Source: an uncultured Chthonomonas sp.
GTDB lineage: Bacteria > Armatimonadota > Chthonomonadetes > Chthonomonadales > Chthonomonadaceae
Length of the DNA stretch: 63,498 nucleotides
Direction of reading: 5' to 3'
Assembly (NCBI GenBank): GCA_903859705.1
Contig: CAIONQ010000044.1
Location: forward strand, 1-63,498
Under the pieces are notes generated by a model. It made no database searches, had not been told where the DNA came from, and saw only the letters and a list, made by a program, of their open reading frames with translations. The translations under genes and the position numbers were made by a program. Positions within the stretch are counted from its first letter, which is position 1. Each line of letters starts with the position of its first letter. Positions 51,977-61,117 of the stretch are shown piece by piece.

Positions 51977-54370
51977 ATGCCGCTGCTTGAAACACTCCCC
52001 GATTTTGTTGAAAAAAGTCTCTCCGAGTTGCGCGACAAGAGAACCGAGGAGCGCGAAACAGCAGTGCCTGTTGGTGCTGCTCTACATTCCGTACCCGGTA
52101 CCGGGCTCACCTCTGAGGGATCTCAGGCCGCAATGGCTTTGGATACCGGGCTTGTAACAGATCCCGGGACCGCTCTCACAGATTCTAACAGCCATTTATC
52201 GCTTGAAGCCGAAGTTAAGCGAATCGCATTCGCCACTGATCTGGATGCAAAAGGTGGATTTGGCTCTGAATGGCTGGTTGTAGACGATGGCGTAGTACAC
52301 GTTTTTGAGCCCGATGGCGAAACCCGGGCAAAACTGAAGTATTCCGTTCCGATTGCCGATATTAAAGAGGCAAAGGCCGAAACCTATATTGGCAACGGCC
52401 TGCTGGAAGTACGCACTAAAACCGAAACAATAGAGATGGTGCGCTACTCTCAGGCAATTTATGGTGAGGCAAACATGGTTGCCCGCCAGATAACCGCCCT
52501 GGCTCAGGGCAAAAAGCCCAAAGCTGAGAAAACCGATGAGAAGCGCAAGCGATGCCCCAGATGCCGCCGAGTACTTCCCGATGATACCGAAGTGTGCCCC
52601 GGTTGCGTTAACAAGCGAGCCGTACTACTGCGCCTGTTCCAGTTTCTGAAGCCATTTAAGCCTCAGGTTGTGGCAAGCGTTGTGGTTATCCTTGTAAGTA
52701 ACCTCCTTAACCTGCTGCCCCCATGGATTGGCAAGTTGATTATCGATAACATCCAGCTTCAAGCGGCACAACACACGCATGATGTAAGGCCAATTGTAGG
52801 CTTTGTAGGCATACTGCTAGTTGCCCGTTTGCTTACTGGTGGCGCAGATTATGTTGGACGCCGTGTAGCAGCGTTTCTTGGTGCCCGCGTATCCATGAAT
52901 GTGCGTGTAACCCTGTACGCCAAGTTCACACAGCTATCTCTGGGTTACTACGATAAGCGCTCCACCGGCACGGTTATGAGCCGCATCACCAGCGACTCAG
53001 AGCAGATATGGGACTTCCTAACCGATGGCGCTCCCTGGTTCTTCTCTAACACTATTTCGCTGGTAAGCATCGGCATCATGCTCTTTGGCATGCATGCCAA
53101 GCTAGCAGCCCTGTTACTAATACCTGGTCCGTTTATCTTTATGCTAAACAAGTGGTTTATGCCCCGGGCACACCGCCGATGGCACCACGTGTGGCACCGG
53201 ATTAGCAAAATGCACTCCTCGCTCAACAGCTCGCTCAATGGTATGCGCGTTGTAAAGGCATTTGCTCAGGAAGATCGTGAATCGGACCGTTTTACGCAGC
53301 GCAACGAGCAGGTTTTTCAGGCAAGCTTTGCAGCCAATGCCATGTGGGCAACCTACTGGCCCATTTTGAGCCTGCTGATGAGCATGGGCTCGTTCATTAT
53401 CTGGATTTATGGTGGAAACCAGGTATTGCTTGGCGGAATGACCCTTGGTACGCTTACGGCGTTTAGCGGTTACCTGATGCAGTTCTACAGCCCGTTCCAG
53501 AACTTCAGCCGTGTGCTGGATTGGACCACAAGATCCCTTACAGCAGCAGAGCGCGTATTTGAAATTCTGGATACAGAACCGGATATTAAAGATGCTGCCA
53601 ATGCAGTATCTATGCCAGATATCAAAGGTGGCGTGGAGTTTGAGGACGTTTCGTTTACCTACGACCGCGCAAAACGCGTTCTGGATAACTTCTCGCTCAA
53701 GGTAGAACCCGGTGAAATGATTGGCCTGGTTGGCCATAGTGGCGCGGGTAAATCTACCATCATCAACCTGCTATCCCGCTTTTACGATGCAACCGAAGGC
53801 ACCATCAAAATTGATGGTGTGGATATCCGCGATATCAAGCAGAGTGATTTCCGCCATCAGTTCGGAATTGTGCTTCAGGAGCCATTCCTGTTCCCGGGCA
53901 CCATTCGGGACAATATCTCTTACGCCAAGCCGGATGCCACTATCGATGAAGTTCTGAGGGCCTCTAAGGCGGCCAACTGCCACAACTTCATTCTGAAGTT
54001 CCCGGATGGTTACGATACGCAGGTAGGTGAGCGCGGTCAGCGCCTCTCTGGTGGAGAACGGCAACGTATCTCCATTGCCCGCGCCATCCTGCACGATCCC
54101 AAAATCCTGATACTGGATGAAGCAACGGCAAGCGTCGATACCGAAACCGAGAAGCTGATTCAGGAAGCCATTGCACGGCTTATCCAGAACAGAACCACCT
54201 TCGCCATTGCACACCGCCTCAGTACCCTGCGCAATGCAAACCGGCTGGTGGTAATGAAGGATGGCAAGATGGTGGAGTGCGGCAGCCACGATGAGCTGAT
54301 GGAAACCGATGGCGTTTACGCCAACCTGGTTAAGATCCAGAACGAAGTAAACAAGCTGCGGGCTATTTAA
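51977..54370 (+). CDS. ABC exporter half-transporter with N-terminal PH-like and zinc-ribbon extension
   Basis: A 797-residue protein. Residues about 70-175 look like a small beta domain of the bacterial PH type (AFATDLDAKGGFGSEWLVVD, KLKYSVPIADIKEAKAETYI). About 190-210 form a zinc ribbon: CPRCRRVLPDDTEVCPGC. The exporter proper follows: six membrane helices (about 215-510) and an ATPase with GLVGHSGAGKSTIINLL, signature LSGGERQRISIARAIL and Walker B ILILDEATASVD. It resembles MsbA-type lipid or drug exporters. The extension is unusual and probably regulates or anchors the transporter. The ATG at 51977 has AAAGG 7 nt upstream; an earlier in-frame start lies in leader-like sequence. Confidence 0.87.
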   Translation: MPLLETLPDFVEKSLSELRDKRTEERETAVPVGAALHSVPGTGLTSEGSQAAMALDTGLVTDPGTALTDSNSHLSLEAEVKRIAFATDLDAKGGFGSEWLVVDDGVVHVFEPDGETRAKLKYSVPIADIKEAKAETYIGNGLLEVRTKTETIEMVRYSQAIYGEANMVARQITALAQGKKPKAEKTDEKRKRCPRCRRVLPDDTEVCPGCVNKRAVLLRLFQFLKPFKPQVVASVVVILVSNLLNLLPPWIGKLIIDNIQLQAAQHTHDVRPIVGFVGILLVARLLTGGADYVGRRVAAFLGARVSMNVRVTLYAKFTQLSLGYYDKRSTGTVMSRITSDSEQIWDFLTDGAPWFFSNTISLVSIGIMLFGMHAKLAALLLIPGPFIFMLNKWFMPRAHRRWHHVWHRISKMHSSLNSSLNGMRVVKAFAQEDRESDRFTQRNEQVFQASFAANAMWATYWPILSLLMSMGSFIIWIYGGNQVLLGGMTLGTLTAFSGYLMQFYSPFQNFSRVLDWTTRSLTAAERVFEILDTEPDIKDAANAVSMPDIKGGVEFEDVSFTYDRAKRVLDNFSLKVEPGEMIGLVGHSGAGKSTIINLLSRFYDATEGTIKIDGVDIRDIKQSDFRHQFGIVLQEPFLFPGTIRDNISYAKPDATIDEVLRASKAANCHNFILKFPDGYDTQVGERGQRLSGGERQRISIARAILHDPKILILDEATASVDTETEKLIQEAIARLIQNRTTFAIAHRLSTLRNANRLVVMKDGKMVECGSHDELMETDGVYANLVKIQNEVNKLRAI

Positions 54371-54395
54371 GGGACCTGAACACACAAAATAATGA

Positions 54396-54434
54396 GCCGA
54401 CCAGTCATATCGCTATGACTGGTCGGCCTTTTTT
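54396..54434. terminator. strong, probably bidirectional intrinsic terminator
   Basis: GCCGACCAGTCAT (54396-54408) pairs perfectly with ATGACTGGTCGGC (54415-54427), loop of six, followed by CTTTTTT on the plus strand. The minus-strand side is moderately U-rich, so it could also serve the convergent amylase gene. Confidence 0.93.
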
Positions 54435-54435
54435 A

Positions 54436-56228
54436 TCACATCTCCCCCGCCGTATACTTTACGGCAACCACAAATGCCTGCCCCTGTTTGCCGATGCTAT
54501 CCGGTAGATTTTGCCCAGTTATCGAGATTGTGTACCATCCCGTTTTGCCTGCCTTGCCCGCAATTGCTCCGCCGTTGATGGCTTTCAATTTAGCTTCGCC
54601 AGCACTTATTCCGTCCTCTGCGGTTATGTTTAATCTAAGCTGTGCATTGGCGGCCCAGCCAGTACGCTGTGCTGTTACCTCGCCGGATATGGGAGTATTG
54701 GCCCGGCACCAGATGCGGCATACCGTAGTTTGTTTGCCATTAAATGCTGGCGAAATATCCAGATCAGCAGATCCTTCGTACTCCTGAACTGTTGTATGTG
54801 GTGGCAGTGCCGGAATGGCGATTTCTTGCCCCTGTGGGGCATAGCACACATACCCATCGCCATCTGCATTGGTTGGCACCTGGATTGTAACCAACCCACC
54901 ACTCTGAACTGTAACGGCTGGTCCATGACCGGTGTAATCGGTAAGCACCGCGCCAGATTGAAAACCTGTTGTTATTTGCACTTGCGCTGCCTGGTTTGCT
55001 CTGTTTAGCACCGTGAGCAGGCGTTTGCCACCCGTACGCTCGTAGGCAAATACACTCTCGGATACAAAGCGAGTAATGGCCTTACCCCGGGCAAGGCGCT
55101 CGTGAATCCTCATCAGGGGCTCAAGGCGAGATCGCAAACCATAGCAGCCGGCATCCTCACTGTAATCCCGATAGAATACCGAAGGGATGCCCTCCTGCGT
55201 AAGGATGTAAGCATAGGCAAGCATCTTGCCGTGCACTATTTTATCTCCATCGTTCCTATCCGTATCATGGTTTTCCACAAACGTAACGGAGTGCACCGCA
55301 TCGATACCAAGCAGGCCGGCATGCTCGAGTTTATGCATATCGAAAACGCCACCACCACACATATCCCGCAGAACATGTTGTAATGGAAAATCGAAGGCCA
55401 TAGCACGGCCTTGCATCCCTCCTTCAGCGCTCGGAGCATGTACCCAGTGGTACACCTTATCTCTATCCTGATCCCAGAACTCGCCAACCGCAAACTTGCC
55501 ACGCATGTTTTTTGCGTTCAGAAATGGCAGCAAGAACTGTGTTGATATTCCCTTCATAAAATCCATGCGGTACCCCGTAGCATCCAGGGCGCGCGTTGTC
55601 CAATCCACGGCCCCTATCAGGCCATCGAACACATAACGCTTGGGGCTATTGATATGCGCCAGATCGCGGCCAAAGGAGATAGAGTCATCTGGCACAGCCG
55701 GATCGGCAGGCACATTAGGATGAAAGTCTTGCGGCCCCTTTTCAAAACGCCCTCCTGTAATATTGCCAATAGAGCCAGGGTAGATAAATACAAAAGGCGC
55801 TTCTTTAGGTTCGCCATTTCTGTGGTTCTCTACAAGATCAAGCACACAGCCAAGCCCATTCGCTTTCAGGGTTGCTGCACACCGCTCCAATTGCTCCCTG
55901 CTGCCATAACGGGTGGATGCTGTTTGGCTCTTCTGTTTTTTGATCCCAGATCGTAATCATCAAACGGATCGTACCCAACCGAGTACCCTCCACTGGCCCC
56001 TTTGGTTACTGGCGGAATCCATACTGCAGTAAAGCCCGCACTGTGCAGCCCTGGTGCCTGCTTTGCAAGATGATCCCACCACCACGGGGCTGAAGCGGCG
56101 CCCGCAGCAGGTGAAGGCACATCCCAGTAAAACCCCTGCAGTAGCACCTGTGTTTTACCAGGCATGGCGGCCAGCACCGCAAGTCCGGCGGTTAATAGTT
56201 TAACAACAAGTTTGCCAGTGTCTTTCAT
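54436..56228 (-). pseudogene. secreted GH13 alpha-amylase interrupted by a -1 frameshift at a slippery heptamer
   Basis: The 5' part (56228 to about 55940) encodes a signal peptide (KLLTAGLAVLAAMPGKTQ) and the amylase start VLLQGFYWDVPSP to GYDPFDDYDLGSK. The rest continues in the -1 frame: KQKSQTASTRYGSREQLER, then all four GH13 motifs, VLDLVENH, GYRMDFMKG (nucleophile Asp), FAVGEFWDQ (acid Glu) and FVENHDTDRN, and a C-terminal beta domain. About 590 residues if joined. The frame changes in a run of six A (coding strand) reading A_AAA_AAC, a classical -1 slippage heptamer in correct phase. It may be a sequencing error, a recent inactivation or programmed frameshifting. AAAGGAGG precedes the start. 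A strand-spanning feature is given for both parts. Confidence 0.8.
55935..55941 (-). other. A_AAA_AAC slippery heptamer / homopolymer frameshift site
   Basis: On the coding (minus) strand, codons TCA AAA AAC end in the heptamer A_AAA_AAC. A -1 shift resumes at CAG AAG AGC, which is exactly the frame encoding the rest of the amylase. Addition of one A would have the same effect. Confidence 0.75.
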
Positions 56229-56458
56229 ACTGTGCCTCCTTTGAATCTCAGTTTACTTCAGTATATTTGCCACACAAAATCTCGAACTCGGAATATTAGT
56301 TCTGTATTATGTGTCTGTGTGGCAGTGCCTGAGCAAGCCATATGCCAATTGGATGGAGGCGCATACGAGAACTGCAGGGATACCTTTGTTCGATAGTGAA
56401 AATAGCACAAATGCCGTTGCCCATCAAGAGCACCGGCCGGCACAAAGGAGAGCATCTC

Positions 56459-57238
56459 GTGTCTAACCCCACACCTGCAATACAGCTCATCGTTTTCGGT
56501 GAAAGAAATCAAACGGATCTGCCCGGCGTTCTCGCCGAAGTTAAAGCGGCTGGCTTCCCTGCATTTGAGGCTGGCAACCTGTTTGCCGCCTTTGGTGAAG
56601 CGCAAACGCGAGATATCCTGGCAGAAACCGGCCTCAAAGTGGCGGGCGCACACTTTGGCTACGGCGATTTTGCCGATCCTGCCAAGTTTGAAGCCAACCT
56701 CACCTACTGCACTGCTGTAGGCACCTCTAACCTTATGTGCTCCGGCGTGGCGGATAGCAAAACCATTGAGGGTTACAAAGCATCTGCAAAACTCTTTAAT
56801 GAAATTGGCAAGATTGCCAGAGATAATGGCGTGGCGTTTAACTACCACAATCATGCCTGGGAATTTACCGATCTCGGTGGCACCAACGGTATGGAGATAC
56901 TGGCAAGTGAAACCGATCCCGAACTTGTAAAGTTCAACATCGATGTGTTCTGGGTGTGGTATGGCAATGATGACCCGGTTCGCTTTATTGGCGAGCATGC
57001 CGCACGAGCCGGCTACTTCCACTTTAAAGATGGCAAGCGCCGCACCGATGAAAATGGCGCCGTGCGCCCATACTTTTTGGAGCTCGGCCGCGGAGATGTA
57101 GATCTGAAAGCCGCATATGGCGCGGCAGTGGCGGCCGATGCAACATGGATTACCTCAGAGCAGGATAGCACCGAACTCACCTCGTTAGAGAGCGCAACCA
57201 TCAGCCGCAGCTTCTTGCGAGATAGCCTCGGCATTTAG
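56459..57238 (+). CDS. TIM-barrel sugar-phosphate isomerase/epimerase family protein
   Basis: A 259-residue xylose-isomerase-like TIM barrel. It has the family's metal-site pieces: an acidic residue after the FPAFEAGNLFAAFG strand, FNYHNHAWEF (His and Glu region), FNIDVFWVWYGNDDP and YFHFKDGKRR (HxKD), followed by ELGRGDVDLKAA and a final TSEQD. Relatives include IolE/IolI-type and hexulose-phosphate epimerases that interconvert inositol-derived or keto sugars. The start is GTG with AAAGGAG 8 nt upstream; longer in-frame starts lie in a stretch without coding character. It stands between the amylase and the TauE-like exporter. Confidence 0.83.
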   Translation: MSNPTPAIQLIVFGERNQTDLPGVLAEVKAAGFPAFEAGNLFAAFGEAQTRDILAETGLKVAGAHFGYGDFADPAKFEANLTYCTAVGTSNLMCSGVADSKTIEGYKASAKLFNEIGKIARDNGVAFNYHNHAWEFTDLGGTNGMEILASETDPELVKFNIDVFWVWYGNDDPVRFIGEHAARAGYFHFKDGKRRTDENGAVRPYFLELGRGDVDLKAAYGAAVAADATWITSEQDSTELTSLESATISRSFLRDSLGI

Positions 57239-57303
57239 GCCACATAGCCCGTTCCGTGGCCACATGTTTAAGTGGCCACCCCATAGCAAGGAAAATAGCA
57301 CGG

Positions 57304-58233
57304 ATGCTTGCCCTGCACCTTGGCGCGGGATCCGAACTAACATTGTTCCTGCCAGCGCTTGCGCTGGCAGGGCTTGTTATAGGTTACATTGCCGGCATGT
57401 TTGGCGTAGGCGGCGGCTTTATGCTGGTGCCAATGCTGATCTACCTCTTCGGCGTTCCCGTAGATATCGCCGTTGGCTCAGCCATCTGTCAGCAATGTGG
57501 AACGTCTCTCGCCGCGTTCCTCAAATACCGCTCACTTAAACGTGGCGAGCCCCGTATAGATCTCATAATGATCGGCGGTAGCCTTGCCGGGGTTGATGCC
57601 GGTGTGCGCCTAATGGCACATATCAGCAAGCTTGCCGCCTGGCATGGATCGGGCGGGCATAGCGTGCCCGCCGCGCGCGGCATCCTGGATATCTGCTTTT
57701 TTATCTTGCTAACTATTACAGCGGCTTACACTATTAAAGATGCCCGGGCAGCCAGCAAACGCCTTGTGCCACGGGGAGATCTTACTATCCCCGGCCCCCT
57801 CGTAACCCGCGTACGCATTCCACCGTTTATCGATCTTCCTGGTGTTCAACTTAAGCAGGTAAGTGTGCCAATGATTGCCCTTACTGGCTTTGCGCTGGGC
57901 ACAGCTTCTGGAATGCTTGGGCTGGGTGGTGGCGTGTTGCTTGTGCCAGTGCTAATGTACGGTTTTGGTATTTCTCTGCGCAATGCGGCAGGCACTGGCG
58001 TACTGCTGCTATTTGTTACCGTGGCAGCCGGCACCGCGGAATACACTCTGCAAGGGCGCGTTAACCTGCCTCTTGCACTTAGTATTCTCATGGGCTCCTC
58101 TATCGGCGCACAACTGGGTGCGCTTACCACCAACCGCCTGCCAAACCGCAAACTGCGAATCATTTTCGCCGCGCTTATTGTCTTTACTGCTGCCATGGTT
58201 AGCTGGGATCTTATACGCCTACTCCGCTCCTAA
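57304..58233 (+). CDS. TauE/SafE-family membrane exporter
   Basis: About 309 residues with two homologous membrane halves, each starting with the family's glycine motif: AGMFGVGGGFMLVPMLIYLF near the N-terminus and SGMLGLGGGVLLVPVLMYGF past the middle. Eight or nine helices are visible, with a hydrophilic loop (KDARAASKRLVPRGDL) between halves. Members are thought to export sulfite, sulfoacetate or other organosulfur anions. A link to the sulfated product of the neighbouring locus is tempting but 20 kb apart and unproven. The start is the ATG with AAGGA about 11 nt upstream; it follows the isomerase gene by 65 bp. Confidence 0.87.
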   Translation: MLALHLGAGSELTLFLPALALAGLVIGYIAGMFGVGGGFMLVPMLIYLFGVPVDIAVGSAICQQCGTSLAAFLKYRSLKRGEPRIDLIMIGGSLAGVDAGVRLMAHISKLAAWHGSGGHSVPAARGILDICFFILLTITAAYTIKDARAASKRLVPRGDLTIPGPLVTRVRIPPFIDLPGVQLKQVSVPMIALTGFALGTASGMLGLGGGVLLVPVLMYGFGISLRNAAGTGVLLLFVTVAAGTAEYTLQGRVNLPLALSILMGSSIGAQLGALTTNRLPNRKLRIIFAALIVFTAAMVSWDLIRLLRS

Positions 58234-58394
58234 ATTACTGTAATTCGCCTGTGTCACACCCATTGCACCCCACCGTTATTAATCATCAATGGCCTGAACA
58301 AGAAGGGAAGCGCAAAGGTTCGAACCCCCTTCAAGCAATTCGTTCCAATTCTATTCAGTGCGCCGCTGTGTACACCAGCGGTTGGAGAAAATCA

Positions 58395-58781
58395 ATGAAA
58401 ACGATGCCCTCTCTGGGAATTAAGATAACCGCTATTGTTACGCTATCCCTGGCAGCATTTATGGGCTGCTACACCTTATCTGCAGCACGTGCCGATGATG
58501 GCATGGAAGGCCACGGCCGCTGGGCCCGCGCAGAAAAGTTTGACATTCGCCTTGATGAAGAGCGCCTTCACCGCCTGGAAAGCCGCATGAGAGAGGAGAT
58601 GCACTGCAGGGACTACTCGGCAGCACGCATCACCCGCCTCGAGATCCTGGATGTTCGGCGAGACATCGAGCGGGATCGACGTGAGCTGGATCGAATTCGC
58701 CGCGATGCCGAGCGAGATCGCCGCTACCATTCAGATCGCCGAGATCGTTACGACAGGGACGGTTACCGCGTTAGAGACTGA
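58395..58781 (+). CDS. small secreted charged protein
   Basis: A 128-residue protein with a signal sequence (IKITAIVTLSLAAFMGCYTL, probable cleavage after ARA; a lipobox at MGC is marginal) and a highly charged helical remainder. The tail is a run of Arg/Asp/Glu/Tyr-rich units (RDIERDRRELDRIRRDAERD, SDRRDRYDRDGYRVRD), probably a long single helix or coiled coil. No family recognised. GGAG lies 8 nt before the ATG. A terminator hairpin follows directly, so it is probably a single-gene unit. Confidence 0.65.
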   Translation: MKTMPSLGIKITAIVTLSLAAFMGCYTLSAARADDGMEGHGRWARAEKFDIRLDEERLHRLESRMREEMHCRDYSAARITRLEILDVRRDIERDRRELDRIRRDAERDRRYHSDRRDRYDRDGYRVRD

Positions 58782-58803
58782 AAACACAGATCAATTTAGA
58801 ACA

Positions 58804-58848
58804 GGAGGGCCAGTGCAATTGAAGTTTGCGCTGGCCCTCTTGTCGTTT
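58804..58848 (+). terminator. terminator after the small secreted protein
   Basis: GAGGGCCAG (58805-58813) pairs with CTGGCCCTC (58831-58839), and inner GCAA/TTGC extends the stem; TTGTCGTTTGTT follows, moderately U-rich. It also lies at the end of the convergent gene. Confidence 0.75.
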
Positions 58849-58876
58849 GTTACACCGAAGACTCAATTTTGAGATG

Positions 58877-60865
58877 TTACTCTTTGCGAAGCACCATCAG
58901 GTCTTCTGAACTCTTCAAAAGCTGCTGGTAGTAGCCCTTAACCACACTATAATCGCTGGCGGGTGCCTTGCCTGGTTTCGCGGTTACCGTGCTGGTAACC
59001 GTAACCTCTTTGCCATCTGGCCGTGCAGAAAGTGTACGCTCATACTCTTGAATTGGCCCGGATGTTTTCACCGAATCTGGCGCAGCCTCCAGTTTGAAAC
59101 CTTCCGGCATTACAAACACCGTTTCGCTGCGAGTTAAGCTGGCAATTTCTTCTACAATCGGCCAAACACGCTTATCTCGCACAAACGGGTTGGTTTGCCT
59201 TCTGCTGCCAGAGCCTACCTCAAGCGGCATAATCAGCAGCTTGCCAACACGCTTGGCAAAATTGGGTGCTGATAGCTTCAGGCGCAGTACATAGGGACCT
59301 TCAGTTACCTTCTCATCCGAGAGGCTGAAACTATCCAACGCTGCCCCGGTCGAAAATTCCTGAGCCATCTTCTGAACCATATCTTTGCGCTGATCCGGTG
59401 TTCTGGCCTTTACTGCCGCGCGTATCTCCTGGCCGGTTTCCCCGTTCAGCTCAATACTCATATCGATGGCCGCAGATCCATCCGCGCTAATGGCTACCCT
59501 GCTCAGGATAGTAGTACGATTCTCTTCTGGTCGGTAAACCGGAATCGTCTTGAACTCCCCTTGCCCGTCTTTAACCACCAGGGCCCGCACCCCACGGTCT
59601 GCCAGCGGAATATCGCCGTAGGGGCAGGTTTCCGCAGTGGCATCCAGCCAAACCTCTTTGCCAGCCACCTCTGCAAGGGCGATGCAATGATCGAATGCAT
59701 TGAGGGTAGGCAGCCCTGCATCGGTAACCTTGCGTTCATCTGTGTGCAAAAACACAGGATGTGCCTTAATGCCCGCCTGCCCAAGCATGGTAATTAACAG
59801 GGTGGCTTTGTCTTTGCAATCCCCATACAACTTACTATGCACATCTGCAGCAGCGTGCGGCTTGTAGGCAGATATACCAAGCTCAATTCCAACATAGCGT
59901 GTGCGCTGTGCAACCCAGTAGTAGATGGCGCGCGCCTTCTCCTCGTCAGAAGCCTTGCCTTTTATCAGTTCATCTACGGTGGCCTGAATGGCAGGTGTGG
60001 ATTTCACCTGCGGATGCTGCAGGCTCCAGAACCACTTTGCGATATCCTGCCATGAATCCAGCGAGGATATCTCCAGCCAGGAGGTGACCTCATCCACACG
60101 TGGCATAGAGGGCTCGCTCTCAACAGGCTTAATATTGGTGCGCTCCCACGTGTAGGTGCGCAGATGCCCATCTACAGATGCCGCCACCACAGGCTTCAGA
60201 TCTGGATCATTATAAGTGCGGTACTGAATGTGCTTATCGGCGGGAATATGTAGCACAATCCGGCTCACACCAACCGGTTCAAATCCGGAGAAGCCCCAGA
60301 ACTGCGTAAACTGCCACTGCTTCATCATGGGATGTGTGGTTTGCTCCCATGTGTAATCAATAATGCACTCATCCTCTACCGCTGGCATCGAGAAGCTGAT
60401 GGCAAGGGCGTCGTCATACATCAAGAACTCAGAATACGGCGAGGAAACTCGGATATCGTTCTGCTTAACGGGCACAAGGGTACCATCTTTACGAATGGTG
60501 CGCGCGCTGATAACACGCACCGATTGGTAGCTGGAGTTGTACGGCAGGTTCACTTCCGCAAGCCTGTCTCTATCCCGTTCATTAAACAGCTTATAAGTCA
60601 ATCGAAAACGTGAAACAACGGTGCCATCGGCCTGAACCGTAACGTTCGCTATGTCCAGCAAGCGGGCGTAGTTGCTGTTGGGCCAATCCGATGCCTTTGG
60701 GGCAGAAGCTATGGCTGCCTGAAGCTCGGAATCAAGCGTAGTCTTTGTGGGCTGTTGTGTGGCTGGCGGTGCCGCGAATGTGGCGTGCGCTGAACAAATC
60801 GTCAAACCTGCGGCAACACCATAAAACGCAGCGAGGCGAATACAGCTCTGAAATGAGAACAGCAT
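58877..60865 (-). CDS. secreted DUF3857 / transglutaminase-domain protein
   Basis: A 662-residue exported protein. A signal peptide (AAFYGVAAGLTICSAHATFA) precedes a DUF3857 beta domain (about 80-250; FRLTYKLFNERDRDRLAEVN, KDGTLVPVKQ) and a transglutaminase-like domain with the Cys-His-Asp triad in LYGDCKDKATLLITML, AFDHCIALAEV and VWLDATAETCPYGDIP, then a C-terminal beta region (DUF2569/DUF3858 style). Such proteins occur in the envelope of many diderms; substrates are unknown. I use the ATG at 60865 with AGGAG about 12 nt upstream. It is a separate family from the transglutaminase at 15492. Confidence 0.85.
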   Translation of the reverse strand: MLFSFQSCIRLAAFYGVAAGLTICSAHATFAAPPATQQPTKTTLDSELQAAIASAPKASDWPNSNYARLLDIANVTVQADGTVVSRFRLTYKLFNERDRDRLAEVNLPYNSSYQSVRVISARTIRKDGTLVPVKQNDIRVSSPYSEFLMYDDALAISFSMPAVEDECIIDYTWEQTTHPMMKQWQFTQFWGFSGFEPVGVSRIVLHIPADKHIQYRTYNDPDLKPVVAASVDGHLRTYTWERTNIKPVESEPSMPRVDEVTSWLEISSLDSWQDIAKWFWSLQHPQVKSTPAIQATVDELIKGKASDEEKARAIYYWVAQRTRYVGIELGISAYKPHAAADVHSKLYGDCKDKATLLITMLGQAGIKAHPVFLHTDERKVTDAGLPTLNAFDHCIALAEVAGKEVWLDATAETCPYGDIPLADRGVRALVVKDGQGEFKTIPVYRPEENRTTILSRVAISADGSAAIDMSIELNGETGQEIRAAVKARTPDQRKDMVQKMAQEFSTGAALDSFSLSDEKVTEGPYVLRLKLSAPNFAKRVGKLLIMPLEVGSGSRRQTNPFVRDKRVWPIVEEIASLTRSETVFVMPEGFKLEAAPDSVKTSGPIQEYERTLSARPDGKEVTVTSTVTAKPGKAPASDYSVVKGYYQQLLKSSEDLMVLRKE

Positions 60866-61029
60866 AGGGATTTCTGGCTCCTGTAAAGCGAAAACTCGGG
60901 TGCATAATATTCCATTGACGCACCCTGCATCCATAGACTGCATTGAGCGGTTTCGGTATTTTACTCCAAACACACGCACAAACCGTCCGCGCGGTTCTTT
61001 TCATCTGCATCTGTTTGTACGGCTTTCTA

Positions 61030-61059
61030 TTGACTTTGAGTGCCAGCAGGTACCATTAT
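61030..61059 (+). promoter_or_regulatory. predicted promoter of the DeoR-type regulator
   Basis: TTGACT (61030-61035), an 18-nt spacer and CATTAT (61054-61059). The predicted start lies in the small palindrome that follows, which would suit autoregulation. Confidence 0.45.
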
Positions 61060-61065
61060 ATGCAC

Positions 61066-61080
61066 CGGGCTTTATGCCCG
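61066..61080. promoter_or_regulatory. palindrome at the transcription start, possible operator
   Basis: CGGGC-TTTAT-GCCCG, a perfect 5-bp inverted repeat directly downstream of the predicted -10. It could be an autoregulatory DeoR site; no consensus is available to confirm it. Confidence 0.3.
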
Positions 61081-61117
61081 AATTGCACATTACCTGCCAC
61101 CACAGTAAGCGATTACC

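Noticed and set aside
58310-58335. GGTTCGAACCC resembling a tRNA T-loop
   Set aside because: The flanking bases do not form a T-stem and no acceptor, D or anticodon arm is present.
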